64,000 nucleotides of DNA. Origin: Arthrobacter sp. B1I2. GTDB taxonomy: Bacteria; Actinomycetota; Actinomycetes; Actinomycetales; Micrococcaceae. Below the pieces are notes generated by a model. That model worked only from the letters and a program-made list of their open reading frames with translations, was not told the origin of the DNA and did not search any database. The first letter of the stretch is position 1. The number at the start of each line of letters is the position of its first letter. This document shows positions 1-9,032 of the stretch, piece by piece. Location: positions 234,311-298,310 of the forward strand of contig NZ_JAUSYC010000002.1 in assembly GCF_030816485.1 (NCBI RefSeq). Reading direction: 5' to 3'. The translations under genes were made by a program, and so were the position numbers.

Positions 1-494
1 CTGGAATATGGCCACGACGATGACCCAAGACATGAAGTGCGGCAGGTAGAGGATGCTCTGGACCCATTGCTTGACCCGATTGGATATGAGGCTGTTCAGG
101 AGCAGAGCCAGGGCGATAGGTGCGGGGAAAACCAGCACTACCTGAAGCAACAGGATGATGAGCGTGTTACCCAATGCCCTCATGAACGCCGCGTCGCCGT
201 TGAAGAGAACCTTGAAGTTCTCGAATCCCACCCACGGGCTGTCCCAGATGCCAATGAACGGCTGGTAGTCCTTGAAGGCGGTGACGTTCCCGAGGAGCGG
301 CACGTAATGGAAAGCCAGGATCAGCAGGATGCCCGGCGCGGCGAGCAGCAGCAGAGGCCAGTCGGTGCGAAGCCGCGCCCTGAACGTGCTCTTATTCCTG
401 GCGGGGCCACGAGCCTCGCGCTGTGGACCTGGCCCGGTCTGCTGATCCTGCGTATGCGCCGGATCAGCCAAGGAGGTCGTTTCGATGTTGGACA
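1..494 (-). CDS. ABC sugar transporter permease, LplB/YtcP type (partial)
   Basis: Inner-membrane permease of a carbohydrate ABC transporter, cut by the left edge; the N-terminal 164 codons are present. The start ATG at 494 has AGGA a few bases upstream. A 45-residue polar N-terminus is followed by a first membrane segment (WPLLLLAAPGILLILAF), then YVPLLGNVTAFKDYQP and a second hydrophobic stretch, an arrangement typical of LplB-like MalF-family permeases for oligosaccharides. The usual length is about 300 residues, so roughly half is missing, including the EAA loop. A near-palindromic operator lies 81 bp upstream (575-588) and matches the one in front of the neighbouring sugar operon. The substrate is unknown. 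Confidence 0.85.
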
Positions 495-574
495 TAGTTC
501 CTGACGCCTTGGTTGGAGACGAACCTTGCTGAATTGGGGGACGCGGCCCTGCCGCATCTAAGAAGAAACCCCGG

Positions 575-588
575 TGAAATCGATATCA
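575..588. promoter_or_regulatory. Putative LacI operator (copy 2)
   Basis: TGAAATCGATATCA is a 14-bp near-palindrome differing by one base from the perfect TGATATCGATATCA at 12180-12193. It lies 81 bp before the start of the leftward permease gene. The shared site suggests common control by the LacI protein encoded at 12952-13980. Binding is inferred. Confidence 0.55.
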
Positions 589-600
589 TCAACTACCGTA

Positions 601-641
601 AAGCAGGCCGGTGTGTTGTTCAAGTCACACCGGCCTGCCTT
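601..641 (-). terminator. Rho-independent-type terminator of the leftward sugar operon
   Basis: A perfect 13-bp inverted repeat (GCAGGCCGGTGTG at 603-615, CACACCGGCCTGC at 626-638) with a 10-nt loop lies just past the GH127 stop codon at 647. Read leftwards, the hairpin is followed by only a short TT run, so the poly-U tract is weak. It separates the operon from the operator of the next gene. Confidence 0.7.
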
Positions 642-646
642 AAGGG

Positions 647-2578
647 TTAGTAAGCAGTTCCCGGGGTGTGTACCGGGATCCATATCCGCATGGTCGAGCT
701 GCCGCGTTCGGCCCAGGAATGGTAAGGGACCAGTGCCACCCCGCACGTGGCTCCAGCAGGCGTGTGATACTCGCCTGCGAAGGGCCATGAGCGGTTTGAT
801 GTCTCCCGCTGCAGTGACGCCAGTTGTACGGTGACGGTGCCGTCCTTTTCGCCGATGCCTGCCGTCGTGTCGATTTGTGCGTCCGACAGTTCCCAATCGG
901 AGGGGAGGTCGACGGATTCCAGGGCGAAGACCTCGGGGCCGCGTTCGATGGCCACGCAGCCGCGGACAGCGTCGATGCGGTCATCGGGCCAGGAGAACCT
1001 GGGCTTCATAGGCAGGTTCAGAGTGATGTCCTGCCCTGGCAGGAAAGCTTGGGTGATTGTGGCTGTGCCCGGAGCGGAGGGCTGCGCGCCTTCGCCGGCG
1101 TCCATCGTCGCTCCCGTTGCCCAGCCGGGAACCCGCAGGCTGATGCTGACGGGCGAATCTGGCGCTTCGACCACGGTGATCTTGATGCTACCGGTCGTTG
1201 GGTAGTCGGTGTCCACATCCAGGACCAGGGTGCCGGGGCCCAGTTCGGCGCGGATGCGTCCTGCCGCGTACTGGTGGATTTGCACACCGGCAGTGTCAGT
1301 GGTTGCGACGTAGGAGCTGAGGCTTGCCAGGGTCCGGGCGACGTTGGGCGGGCAGCAGGACACTTCGAACCATGCTTCACGGCCGCTGGAGCCTCCGCGG
1401 ATACAGACGCCGTCCTCGTTCAGTGGTGCTTCCCCCGCCGTGGAGCGCTGGTGCAGGGTGTTGGCGTAGAAAAAGGACTTGCCGTCGGCGGAGGGGGAAG
1501 TTGCCACGATGTTGAACAGGGTCCGCTCGATCAGGTCCGCATATTGCGGGTCGCCGGTTGCCAGCAGCAGGCGCCAGCTAAACATGATGGAGGCGACGCC
1601 TGCGCATGTTTCGCAGTACGAGCGGTCCGGCGGGAGCACGAAGTCTTCCCCGTACGCCTCGTCCATGTGGTGCGAGCCCATCCCGCCCGTGATGTAGGTG
1701 CGGGCGGCGACGGTGTTTTTCCACTGGAGCTTCAGGGCATCGAGGAGTTCGGTGTCGTTGGTTTCAACGGCTACGTCGACGGCTCCGGCCGCGAGGTACA
1801 GGGCACGGACGGCATGGCCTCGCAGGACGGTGGCCGCGCGGACGGGCATGTCGTCCTGCCAATAGGCCTGGCCGAATTCAAACAGGGGCAGCGTTCCGGT
1901 ACCTCGGCGCTCGATGAAGGTTTTGGCCTGGTCCAGGTAGCGCTGTTCGTCCGTGACCCGGAACAGCTCCACGAGGGCGACCTCGATTTCAGCGTGCCCG
2001 CACACTTTATCCAGCCCATCGGGGCCGAACATGGTGCAGACGTGGTCGGCCAGTTTTCGGGCCACGTCCAGCAGTTTTGTCGCCCCGGTGGCACGGTGGT
2101 TGGCTACTGCGGCCTGAATAAGATGGCCGAAGCAGTACAGTTCATGGCCCCACTTGAAATCCGAGTAGCGGGGCTGCTGCCAGGGCCTGCCAAACAATGT
2201 GTGGAGGTAGCCGTCAGGGTCCTGGGCTTCGGCCAGCTTATCGATGAACGCGTCCAGGACCTCGTCCAGTTCGGTTGCGCCGGAGCGGGCATGTTCCCAG
2301 GACATGGCTTCGATCAGCTTATAAATTTCCGAGTCGGCGAATTCCCGTCCTCGGTGCTCGTACTTTTCCTTCCCAGCCGCTTTCTCCAGGTTGCCCAACC
2401 AGTCAAGCCGGGTGACCCAGGAGATGCCATGGGGAATGATGGCGGCACGGTTCAGTTCTTGGCGTTCCCCCCAAAAGCCGCCCGACAGCGATACGGTCGG
2501 CAAGGGCAATGGCGAAAGAACACCCGTCGAGGGGGCGACCGGGAATGTTTCTGTTGCGGTGACGTGAACGGATTGCAT
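647..2578 (-). CDS. GH127 beta-L-arabinofuranosidase
   Basis: Glycoside hydrolase of family 127 (HypBA1 type), 643 residues, expected to release beta-L-arabinofuranose from oligosaccharides in the cytoplasm. An (alpha/alpha)6 region carries the family signature residues: E307 (in MDEAYGEDF), E323 and C325 (in YCETCAGVA) and the C408-C409 pair (in EVSCCPPNVART). Their spacing matches the catalytic acid and zinc-cysteine cluster known in HypBA1 (E322, E338, C340, C417, C418), so the active site looks intact. ATG 2578 is preferred to the in-frame TTG at 2599 because GGAGG precedes it. Last gene of the operon, 72 bp after the kinase. No signal peptide is seen. Confidence 0.9.
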   Translation of the reverse strand: MQSVHVTATETFPVAPSTGVLSPLPLPTVSLSGGFWGERQELNRAAIIPHGISWVTRLDWLGNLEKAAGKEKYEHRGREFADSEIYKLIEAMSWEHARSGATELDEVLDAFIDKLAEAQDPDGYLHTLFGRPWQQPRYSDFKWGHELYCFGHLIQAAVANHRATGATKLLDVARKLADHVCTMFGPDGLDKVCGHAEIEVALVELFRVTDEQRYLDQAKTFIERRGTGTLPLFEFGQAYWQDDMPVRAATVLRGHAVRALYLAAGAVDVAVETNDTELLDALKLQWKNTVAARTYITGGMGSHHMDEAYGEDFVLPPDRSYCETCAGVASIMFSWRLLLATGDPQYADLIERTLFNIVATSPSADGKSFFYANTLHQRSTAGEAPLNEDGVCIRGGSSGREAWFEVSCCPPNVARTLASLSSYVATTDTAGVQIHQYAAGRIRAELGPGTLVLDVDTDYPTTGSIKITVVEAPDSPVSISLRVPGWATGATMDAGEGAQPSAPGTATITQAFLPGQDITLNLPMKPRFSWPDDRIDAVRGCVAIERGPEVFALESVDLPSDWELSDAQIDTTAGIGEKDGTVTVQLASLQRETSNRSWPFAGEYHTPAGATCGVALVPYHSWAERGSSTMRIWIPVHTPGTAY

Positions 2579-2650
2579 AGGACCTCCATGCCGCTTCAAC
2601 GCGGCGGACTCAATTTAACAGTGGTTGGGGAGTGGGAAATGACGGTGTTG

Positions 2651-3607
2651 CTAGGCCAACCGCGCCAGGTGTTCGGCGACGAGTTGGGTGACACCGAAGA
2701 CAGGGGCTTGAGTAACTGGGCGGACATCGGTTATTCCGTCCTTGGCCAGGGCTTCACGGAAGGCTGATTGGAGCCTTGGTACGTGCATGCCAAGGCCTCC
2801 GCCCAGAACGACTGGTCCGGTGATGCCCAGTTGGAACAGTGTTTGCGTTGTCATGTCAGCGAGATCCTGTCCGGCACGGTCAAGCATCTTCTGGCTGGGA
2901 AGGTGTCCGGCGTCAGCGGCGTCTACTATCAGACGTGCCTGCTGTGCCCAGTACCGGCGTCCTGTGCCCGCCGAATGGAACAGGGCGATCAGTTGATTGG
3001 GATGATCCAGATCGCACGCGGCTAAGAGACTCTGGGTGAGGGCATCCGCTTCGTAGCCTTGGTTCATTCTGCGCAGGCTGTGGCGGACGGCTTCCCGGCC
3101 GAGCCAGTATCCGCTTCCCTCGTCTCCCAGCAGGTATCCCCATCCCCCTGCCCGTGCCTCGACTCCGCGTGGATTACGTCCCCAGGCCGCTGACCCTGTC
3201 CCGGCGATGACGGCAACTCCGCTGCTGACACAGCCTGCTGCGAGCAGCAGTCGGGAGTCGTGGACGACGGTGGTCAGCGCTTTCGGCGCGAAGGGGGCAA
3301 TGAGGGCTTTTAGGGCTTCGGCATCGGCGTCCGTGTCGATTCCGCCGGCGCCGGCGTATACCTGTTCAACGTTTCCGTAGCCAATGTCCGCGAAAAGCTC
3401 TGCGAGGTGTGCGTGGGCAGCTTCCCGGCTGACGTTCTGGACGTTGGCACTGCCGGCGATACTGTCGGCGACAGGCACACCATTTTCGAACCGTACGCCG
3501 TGAGTCTTGGTCCCTCCGATATCCAGGCCGATCAAGGCGCCCGTTGCGCCGCTGGCCGTAGGGATCATCCCATCGGTGGTGGATAGGGAGTTCGCTGAGT
3601 TGGTCAT
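2651..3607 (-). CDS. BadF/BadG-type sugar kinase (N-acetylglucosamine kinase-like)
   Basis: ATPase of the ASKHA superfamily, 318 residues, of the BadF/BadG/BcrA/BcrD group that includes GlcNAc kinases. The phosphate-1 motif GLDIGGTKTHGVRF lies near residue 28, GTGSAAWGRN forms the phosphate-2/connect region and VVLGGGLG the adenosine motif near residue 270. It probably phosphorylates a monosaccharide released by the two glycosidases of the operon; the true sugar cannot be told from sequence. It starts one base after the stop of mannose-6-phosphate isomerase, which implies translational coupling. The first 24 residues are polar and not part of the fold. Confidence 0.8.
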   Translation of the reverse strand: MTNSANSLSTTDGMIPTASGATGALIGLDIGGTKTHGVRFENGVPVADSIAGSANVQNVSREAAHAHLAELFADIGYGNVEQVYAGAGGIDTDADAEALKALIAPFAPKALTTVVHDSRLLLAAGCVSSGVAVIAGTGSAAWGRNPRGVEARAGGWGYLLGDEGSGYWLGREAVRHSLRRMNQGYEADALTQSLLAACDLDHPNQLIALFHSAGTGRRYWAQQARLIVDAADAGHLPSQKMLDRAGQDLADMTTQTLFQLGITGPVVLGGGLGMHVPRLQSAFREALAKDGITDVRPVTQAPVFGVTQLVAEHLARLA

Positions 3608-3608
3608 G

Positions 3609-4910
3609 TCATGCCTGAGGTGTCGTTACGGCTTTGGTCATAGGGTGGGCGGGCCGTCGATGGGGCATCGCTTCCTGGATCCCTGTGGTGGCGACGAAGG
3701 CAACCAGTGGTTCCGTGCTGCCTGCCCGCAACCTAACAGGGCTTTCATGGGCTCCGGCAAAGGCGCTGTCGCCTTTCCCCAGCTCCAATGTCTGCAGGCT
3801 GGTCTCTAGCACTCCACTGCCGGAGGCCACTAGGACAAGCGCCGGAAGCCCTGCTGGAAGATCGATGTTTGGGGCTCCGGGCTCCAGTTCGATCCGCTGC
3901 AATTGGAACTCGTCGAAGGGAGGCTGCCAGATCCGCTGTCCTTCTGCGGGAGAAGCCGCGGCGAGTCTTGGAACGGGCAGGGGCGTGAAGTCAACTGTTC
4001 TCAACAGTTCGTCAACGTCAATGTGCTTGGCGGTTAGTCCGCCGCGCAGCACGTTATCGGAGGAAGCCATGACTTCGATGCCCAAGCCGTGTAGATAGGC
4101 GTGAATATTCCCGGCGGGCAGGTAGACCGCTTCGCCTGGGCGAAGGGAAACCCTGTTCAACATCAGGGATATCAAAACCCCCGGGTCCCTTGGATACGCT
4201 TCACTAAGGTCCAGTGCCGTTTTCAAAGCCGCGGTATACGGACCCTCGGGAATCGTCGAGCCCAGCAGCGCCGCCACGGCGTCAACCGCGCAGGAGACTT
4301 CATCGCCGCCCCTGATCAGTCCGGTGAAGGTTTGTCGGATAGCAGATGGGTCGTCGGCGCCGGCAAGCGTGGAGGTGGCCTCCTGCAGGACCTCGGGGAT
4401 TTCGGCCCCTGTCTCCCTGAACAGGGTCACGAGCGCGTCGAAAATCGCTTTGGTCTCCGATGCGGGGCGGAACCCGCACAAGGCCTCGAAGTCCGTGAGG
4501 GCCAGAATCATTTCGGGCTTGTGGTTGGGGTCCTTGTAGTTGCGTGTTTGGGCTTCTTTCGGGAGGCCGAGGGCCTCTTCGGCTGCGAACCCGGCTGCGG
4601 CCTGTTCCCGGGTCGGGTGCACCTGCAGCGAGAGTGGAGATTCAGCGGCCAGCACCTTCATCAGGAACGGCAATGTGCTCCCGAAGGCCGCGTGGCTGTC
4701 CGGCCCCAGCAGGCCTTCCGGATCAGCTTCTATCAACTTATCCAGCCGTATATGACCGCGGTCCAGTATTGCCTCTGACGGCGCACCTGGATGGGCGCCG
4801 ATCCACATCTCCGCCTCCGGGGCGCCTGACGGTGGATGGCCAAGGAAATCGGCGATGAGGGTCTTTGATCCCCATGCGTAATCCCTGATGCTGTTGTTCA
4901 GTGTGTACAT
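3609..4910 (-). CDS. manA: Mannose-6-phosphate isomerase, class I
   Basis: Type I phosphomannose isomerase interconverting mannose-6-phosphate and fructose-6-phosphate, 433 residues. The family N-terminus MYTLNNSIRDYAWGS, the zinc-ligand motifs LSLQVHP and HKPEMI, and YLPAGNIHAYLHG of the cupin core are all visible. ATG 4910 is chosen over the upstream ATG 4976 because the conserved domain starts right there and purine-rich GAGAAGAG precedes it; the longer form would add 22 unusual residues. Its place among alpha-galactosidase and a sugar kinase fits funnelling of hexose into glycolysis. The C-terminus shows no fusion. Confidence 0.92.
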   Translation of the reverse strand: MYTLNNSIRDYAWGSKTLIADFLGHPPSGAPEAEMWIGAHPGAPSEAILDRGHIRLDKLIEADPEGLLGPDSHAAFGSTLPFLMKVLAAESPLSLQVHPTREQAAAGFAAEEALGLPKEAQTRNYKDPNHKPEMILALTDFEALCGFRPASETKAIFDALVTLFRETGAEIPEVLQEATSTLAGADDPSAIRQTFTGLIRGGDEVSCAVDAVAALLGSTIPEGPYTAALKTALDLSEAYPRDPGVLISLMLNRVSLRPGEAVYLPAGNIHAYLHGLGIEVMASSDNVLRGGLTAKHIDVDELLRTVDFTPLPVPRLAAASPAEGQRIWQPPFDEFQLQRIELEPGAPNIDLPAGLPALVLVASGSGVLETSLQTLELGKGDSAFAGAHESPVRLRAGSTEPLVAFVATTGIQEAMPHRRPAHPMTKAVTTPQA

Positions 4911-5015
4911 AGCTCTTCTCAAAATCAGGAACCGCATGCTCAGAGGGGTAAGCGGTGGGAGGAAGTCGTCACTCATTGGGTTTTATCCGCTCAGGCGTGA
5001 CCGAGGGGGTGGGCC

Positions 5016-7112
5016 CTATGCGGCCTGTACGGTGAAGGTCCTTGCGGAGAGACGTCCAATGGGCGTGGTGGCGGTTAGGAATAAGTACCCGGATGGGTCC
5101 CACTTCGTCTCGAAGCCTTGGCCGGATCCCAGCCAGTTGATGGTGACTTCCTGTCCGGCCCACCGGGGCAGGTGCAGGGTCAGTTCGTTCTGTGCATGAT
5201 CGCGCTGCCAGACCGTCACCAGGTCCCTTTCGGAAGCCCGGAGTCCCACGGATAACCACTGGTCATTCCACCGGGGTATTCCTGACGGATAGAACGCCGT
5301 GGACGCTTGGATCTCCGGCAGTATTTCCTTGTGCACGGAGACGGCTTCGCGGACTAACGCCAGCTGGCCGGTTGTCATTTTGTCGAGGAAGCCCGAGAGG
5401 CACATCCGGCCGAGCATCCCCGTTGCCATGGTGAACCGTATTTCCTCATCGTCCATTCCGGGTTGTGGGTAGGCCCAGTTGGCTGCCTGCTCGGGGAGGA
5501 CGCTGAGGAAGGCGTTCGCGGCGATGGGCGGATACAGCAGCGGGTCCTGCTGGTCCGAGGTCGACTGAAGGTCAAGGCGTGCCAGGAGTGCGTAGTCCTG
5601 GCGCATCGCACCGGAGGCGCAGTTTTCGATAGTGACGTGGGGATGGCGGGCTTTGATGGCGTCCAGCCAGTCAAGGTAGGCCCGGTTATGTCCGAGCAGG
5701 CCCGCGCCGGAGGAGCCGGCGCCGAGGTCAGTTCCGGTACCGGCGGTGATGTTGTAGTCGAGCTTGAAATACACCGTGTTGAAGTCGGCCACGAGCCGGT
5801 CCACCGTCTCATCAAGGTGGGCTCTTGCTGCGGGGTGGCGGAAGTCGAGGTGGTACCGGCCGTGTTCTACTACCCGGACACCTCGGCGCTGAAGGAAGGC
5901 TTCTTCGGGGAGGGAGGCGGCCATGGCGCTTCGGACGCCCACCACTTCCGGCTCAAGCCAGAGCCCGACCCCCATGCCTGCGGAGCTGATGGCGTCGGTG
6001 ACCTCGGACAGTCCGTTGGGGAACCGTGCAGTTGAGGGTTGCCATTCCCCTACCGCGTCCCACCAATCGGTTGTGTCGTCGTACCAGCCTGCGTCGATGC
6101 AGAAGATGTCCGCACCGGCTTCAGCAGCGGCTGTGACCAGCGGGAGGAGTTTGCCGGTGCTCGGATCCCCCATCAGGGTGTTCATGAAGTCGTTGTAAAT
6201 CACGGGCGGCCGGTCCGAAAAAATGTGGCCCCGCAAGGCCCGGCGGTGTGCGGTCATCTGGGCAACCGCCCCATGCAAGCCGTCCCGGCTGACCGCCAGG
6301 GCGGCTGGGACGGTAGTGAATTGGTCGCCGGGCTCCAAGGAATGGAGCCAGTTGTGTTGATCATCTGTGGGGCCGAGCAGGGCAAGGTCGAGGGCGTCGC
6401 GGGTCTCACTCAGTTCCCAGGCCCATCCCCCGTTGTGTTCGACCTGCCACATCCAGCACCACTGGTCGTCGGCGTCAACCAGGGCCGCGGTGGGCAAAGG
6501 CCCCCCGGTGGACCAGGATGAGGTCGAGGCGCGAAGCAGATGCCCGCGCTGGTCCTGTTCGTGAAGGCCCAGGTTCAGGTCAGGCAGGGACCCGCGCAGG
6601 TCCTCCAGGGTCCATTGGTTTTCGCCCAGCCACTGGGAGGTGGCCGAGGCGAGCTGCAAAGTTGTGGCCTCGGCGGCCCGGTGTCCGGCCAGGAGTGGGA
6701 GGGCCAGGGTGGTGACGGCCTGAAGCGCGACGGGTTTGCGTCCGTTGTTGCGGACGGTCGTCACGGCCTGTACGGTGCTTGCGCCGTTGGCCGCGCGGAG
6801 GACAGTCTCTGCTTCCAGTCCGGTTTCCGTGTCGCGCTGGAGCACTGTGAGGATGTTCCAGCTGCCCTCCGATGCGGCGGTGTGGCTGACGTACCTGAGG
6901 CGTGCACCGACGGTGGATTCGGCGTACCGTTGGCTGGTTCTGGCTCTTCCCTCCTCTACGGTGAGGATTTCCACCAGGGCAGGGCCGGACGCCAGCGGTG
7001 ACGAGGCGGCCTCGGCCGGGTGCAGATAGGCGATGCCGACAGGGCTTTCCTTGCCGGCACGAAGCGCCAAGTGCAGGGTGCCGTTTGACCATGAAATGAA
7101 GCTGCTTTCCAT
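5016..7112 (-). CDS. GH36 alpha-galactosidase
   Basis: Alpha-galactosidase of glycoside hydrolase family 36, 698 residues, with an N-terminal beta-supersandwich (about 1-290), a central TIM barrel (about 300-620) and a C-terminal beta domain. Barrel motifs include FCIDAGWYDD (near 340), GLWLEPEVVG, YFKLDYN with the predicted nucleophile D452, IENCASGAMRQDY and LQSTSDQQDP with the predicted acid/base D520. There is no signal peptide, so it acts on imported alpha-galactosides. It starts 2 bp after the stop of the hydroxyacid dehydrogenase, so the two are co-translated. Confidence 0.95.
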   Translation of the reverse strand: MESSFISWSNGTLHLALRAGKESPVGIAYLHPAEAASSPLASGPALVEILTVEEGRARTSQRYAESTVGARLRYVSHTAASEGSWNILTVLQRDTETGLEAETVLRAANGASTVQAVTTVRNNGRKPVALQAVTTLALPLLAGHRAAEATTLQLASATSQWLGENQWTLEDLRGSLPDLNLGLHEQDQRGHLLRASTSSWSTGGPLPTAALVDADDQWCWMWQVEHNGGWAWELSETRDALDLALLGPTDDQHNWLHSLEPGDQFTTVPAALAVSRDGLHGAVAQMTAHRRALRGHIFSDRPPVIYNDFMNTLMGDPSTGKLLPLVTAAAEAGADIFCIDAGWYDDTTDWWDAVGEWQPSTARFPNGLSEVTDAISSAGMGVGLWLEPEVVGVRSAMAASLPEEAFLQRRGVRVVEHGRYHLDFRHPAARAHLDETVDRLVADFNTVYFKLDYNITAGTGTDLGAGSSGAGLLGHNRAYLDWLDAIKARHPHVTIENCASGAMRQDYALLARLDLQSTSDQQDPLLYPPIAANAFLSVLPEQAANWAYPQPGMDDEEIRFTMATGMLGRMCLSGFLDKMTTGQLALVREAVSVHKEILPEIQASTAFYPSGIPRWNDQWLSVGLRASERDLVTVWQRDHAQNELTLHLPRWAGQEVTINWLGSGQGFETKWDPSGYLFLTATTPIGRLSARTFTVQAA

Positions 7113-7114
7113 CG

Positions 7115-8164
7115 TTATGCCATCCTCATCAGGTCGCTCAGGCCGACAGGGAACCGCTGGGGTGCCGCTGCGGCGTAGCGTTCGATTTCGTCGATTGCGT
7201 AGGCCGCCAGCCGGTGCAGTTCGGTGCCCATCGAACCGGCTATATGGGGTGTCAGAAGTACGTTGGGAAGGGTGTACAACGGATGGCCCGCGGGCAAGGG
7301 TTCCGGGCTGGTGACGTCCAGGAAAGCATTCAGCCGGCCTGATTCCAACTCACCGGTCAGTGCGTTGTGGTCCACAAGTTCCCCCCGGGCGGTGTTGATC
7401 AGTGTCGAGCCGTCCTTCATAGCGGCAAGCTGGGCAGGGCCGATCATGTTAAGGGTTTCTGGCAGAACCGGCGCATGCAGGGACACGATGTCGCTGCAGC
7501 TCATGAGTTCATCCAGGCTTACCCGGCGGGCGCCCAGCCGCAGTGCTTCGGCGTCGCTGATGGTGGGGTCGTACACGGTGACATCGAAATCAAAAGGCCG
7601 GAGACGTTCGAGGACCAGCCTTCCGATGGTGGACGCTCCCACGATCCCGATGGCCCGCTCGTAGTTGCCGGTGTCCGGAAATTCCAGCTCCCGGTCAATT
7701 TTGGTTTGGCGCTGCGTGTAGAGGTGGCTGGCAGCGATCGTTGACTTTCCCGCCAGGAGGATGAGGCCAAGGGTGAATTCGGCAACCGGCAAGGCATTTG
7801 CCTCGGCAGCCGTTGTCACTGTGACACCGCGTTCCCAGCATTCAGGCATGACATGGCCCTTGACGCTTCCACCTGCATGGGCGATGAGCCGGAGGCGGGG
7901 CATTCGGGCAAGAACCGTTGCGTCGATTCGGGGCGAAAACCAGCCGGTGAGGAGAACATCAACGTCTTCAAGGGCCTCATCGGGAGTCGTTTCAAAGTCC
8001 TGAATGACCAAGCTGAAGTCGCAATCGCAGATTGACTCGAGCCGGCTGCGGAGACGTTTGGAAAACAGGGCGTCCCGCAGGTCAGCGTCCTGCATCGCCA
8101 AGGCAACTTTGGGCCTGAACCGAGGCGTTTTTGGCACGGCGGTGCTGTGCAGTGCTGCATTCAA
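7115..8164 (-). CDS. D-2-hydroxyacid dehydrogenase family protein
   Basis: NAD(P)-dependent D-isomer-specific 2-hydroxyacid dehydrogenase, 349 residues, resembling phosphoglycerate dehydrogenase. The nucleotide-binding region reads GIVGASTIGRLVLERL (GxxGxxxG variant with Ala/Ser). The NTARGELVD and LDVTSPEPLP segments and the terminal PHIAGS with the catalytic His are present. The start TTG at 8164 overlaps the TGA of the isomerase gene, a typical coupled arrangement; GTG or ATG codons further in are alternatives. In this operon it may reduce or oxidise a sugar-derived acid; the substrate is not predictable. Confidence 0.8.
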   Translation of the reverse strand: MNAALHSTAVPKTPRFRPKVALAMQDADLRDALFSKRLRSRLESICDCDFSLVIQDFETTPDEALEDVDVLLTGWFSPRIDATVLARMPRLRLIAHAGGSVKGHVMPECWERGVTVTTAAEANALPVAEFTLGLILLAGKSTIAASHLYTQRQTKIDRELEFPDTGNYERAIGIVGASTIGRLVLERLRPFDFDVTVYDPTISDAEALRLGARRVSLDELMSCSDIVSLHAPVLPETLNMIGPAQLAAMKDGSTLINTARGELVDHNALTGELESGRLNAFLDVTSPEPLPAGHPLYTLPNVLLTPHIAGSMGTELHRLAAYAIDEIERYAAAAPQRFPVGLSDLMRMA

Positions 8165-9009
8165 TTGATGTCCTCATCCCAATGTCTGTCGAGCCATGTC
8201 CGGACGGACCCGAGTGCGGCGTCCAGTGGAGCCGCCTGCGGATACCAGGCTTTTTCCCACTCGAGGGTGACCGGGCCGCAGTAACCGTGGCGAACCAGCA
8301 GCTGGCCAAACTCCTCGGTAGGCAAGGAACCCTTGCCGATGGGCAGCGGTGTGCTGCTGGCCGGCATGTCGGCGTCCTTGATCTGGACGCAGCCGTGACC
8401 GGCCGACAGCCAGGGCGCGAGGGTTTTCCACGTCTCTTCCAGCTGTTCGCCGACACGCCAAGGATGCAGTACATCCCATACCACCCCCACTGGTCCATCC
8501 ACGCGGTGGAGGATCCCGGCGATGTCCTTGCCTGAGGGATGCGAATCGTGAGTCTCCAGCACCGGCAGGACGCCGAGGTCCGTGGCGTATGAGGTGACGG
8601 CACTGAGCCTGCTTGCCGCCCGTCCATCCACCTCTTCACGGGATTCCACCAGGGGCGGGACGTCGGTGAAGGCGGCAGGTCCGGTATCTGCTCCGGGGAA
8701 TACGCGGACCATCGGTGCCCCGAGGTCCCTGGCGAAGGCGATTGCCTGGGTGAGCTCGGCGAGGACGGCTTCATCGGGCCCGGGAGCCGCCACCTTCACG
8801 TAGCTCGCGATGGCGGTTACCTGCACTTCTGCTGCTTCAATCTGGTGCCGGAGGTCGTCCCGGGCCTGTGTTCCCATGTGTGGGTCGGCGATTTCCCCTG
8901 CAGCGAGCCGCAGTTCAATGCCCGGGATGCGGTGTTGTTGCAGCCAGGCGAGGACGACGTCCAGGGGTATCCCGGGTGCGCCCAGCGTTGAGGCTGACGG
9001 CGTGATCAT
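8161..9009 (-). CDS. Sugar phosphate isomerase/epimerase (xylose-isomerase-like TIM barrel)
   Basis: AP-endonuclease-2 superfamily TIM barrel of 282 residues, the group that holds sugar isomerases, epimerases and inosose dehydratases. Likely metal-site elements are VLETHDSH, VVWDVLHPW, VQIKDAD and VTLEWEKAW, matching the Glu/Asp/His/Glu pattern of the fold. ATG 9009 is preceded by GAGGA; longer readings to 9147 would overlap the permease gene. It overlaps the dehydrogenase start by 4 bp. Pairing of such a protein with an oxidoreductase is common in oxidative sugar pathways, but the reaction is not assigned. Confidence 0.8.
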   Translation of the reverse strand: MITPSASTLGAPGIPLDVVLAWLQQHRIPGIELRLAAGEIADPHMGTQARDDLRHQIEAAEVQVTAIASYVKVAAPGPDEAVLAELTQAIAFARDLGAPMVRVFPGADTGPAAFTDVPPLVESREEVDGRAASRLSAVTSYATDLGVLPVLETHDSHPSGKDIAGILHRVDGPVGVVWDVLHPWRVGEQLEETWKTLAPWLSAGHGCVQIKDADMPASSTPLPIGKGSLPTEEFGQLLVRHGYCGPVTLEWEKAWYPQAAPLDAALGSVRTWLDRHWDEDIN

Positions 9010-9032
9010 GTTGTTCCTCTTGTTTGGAAGGG

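Noticed and set aside
2579..2599. Upstream TTG start for GH127
   Set aside because: The ribosome-binding site GGAGG lies inside this extension and points to ATG 2578.
824..2767. Long plus-strand open frame opposite GH127 (647 codons)
   Set aside because: It lies antisense to a gene with complete catalytic motifs; its translation is Gly/Val-rich with no family motif, as expected from antisense of GC-rich coding DNA.
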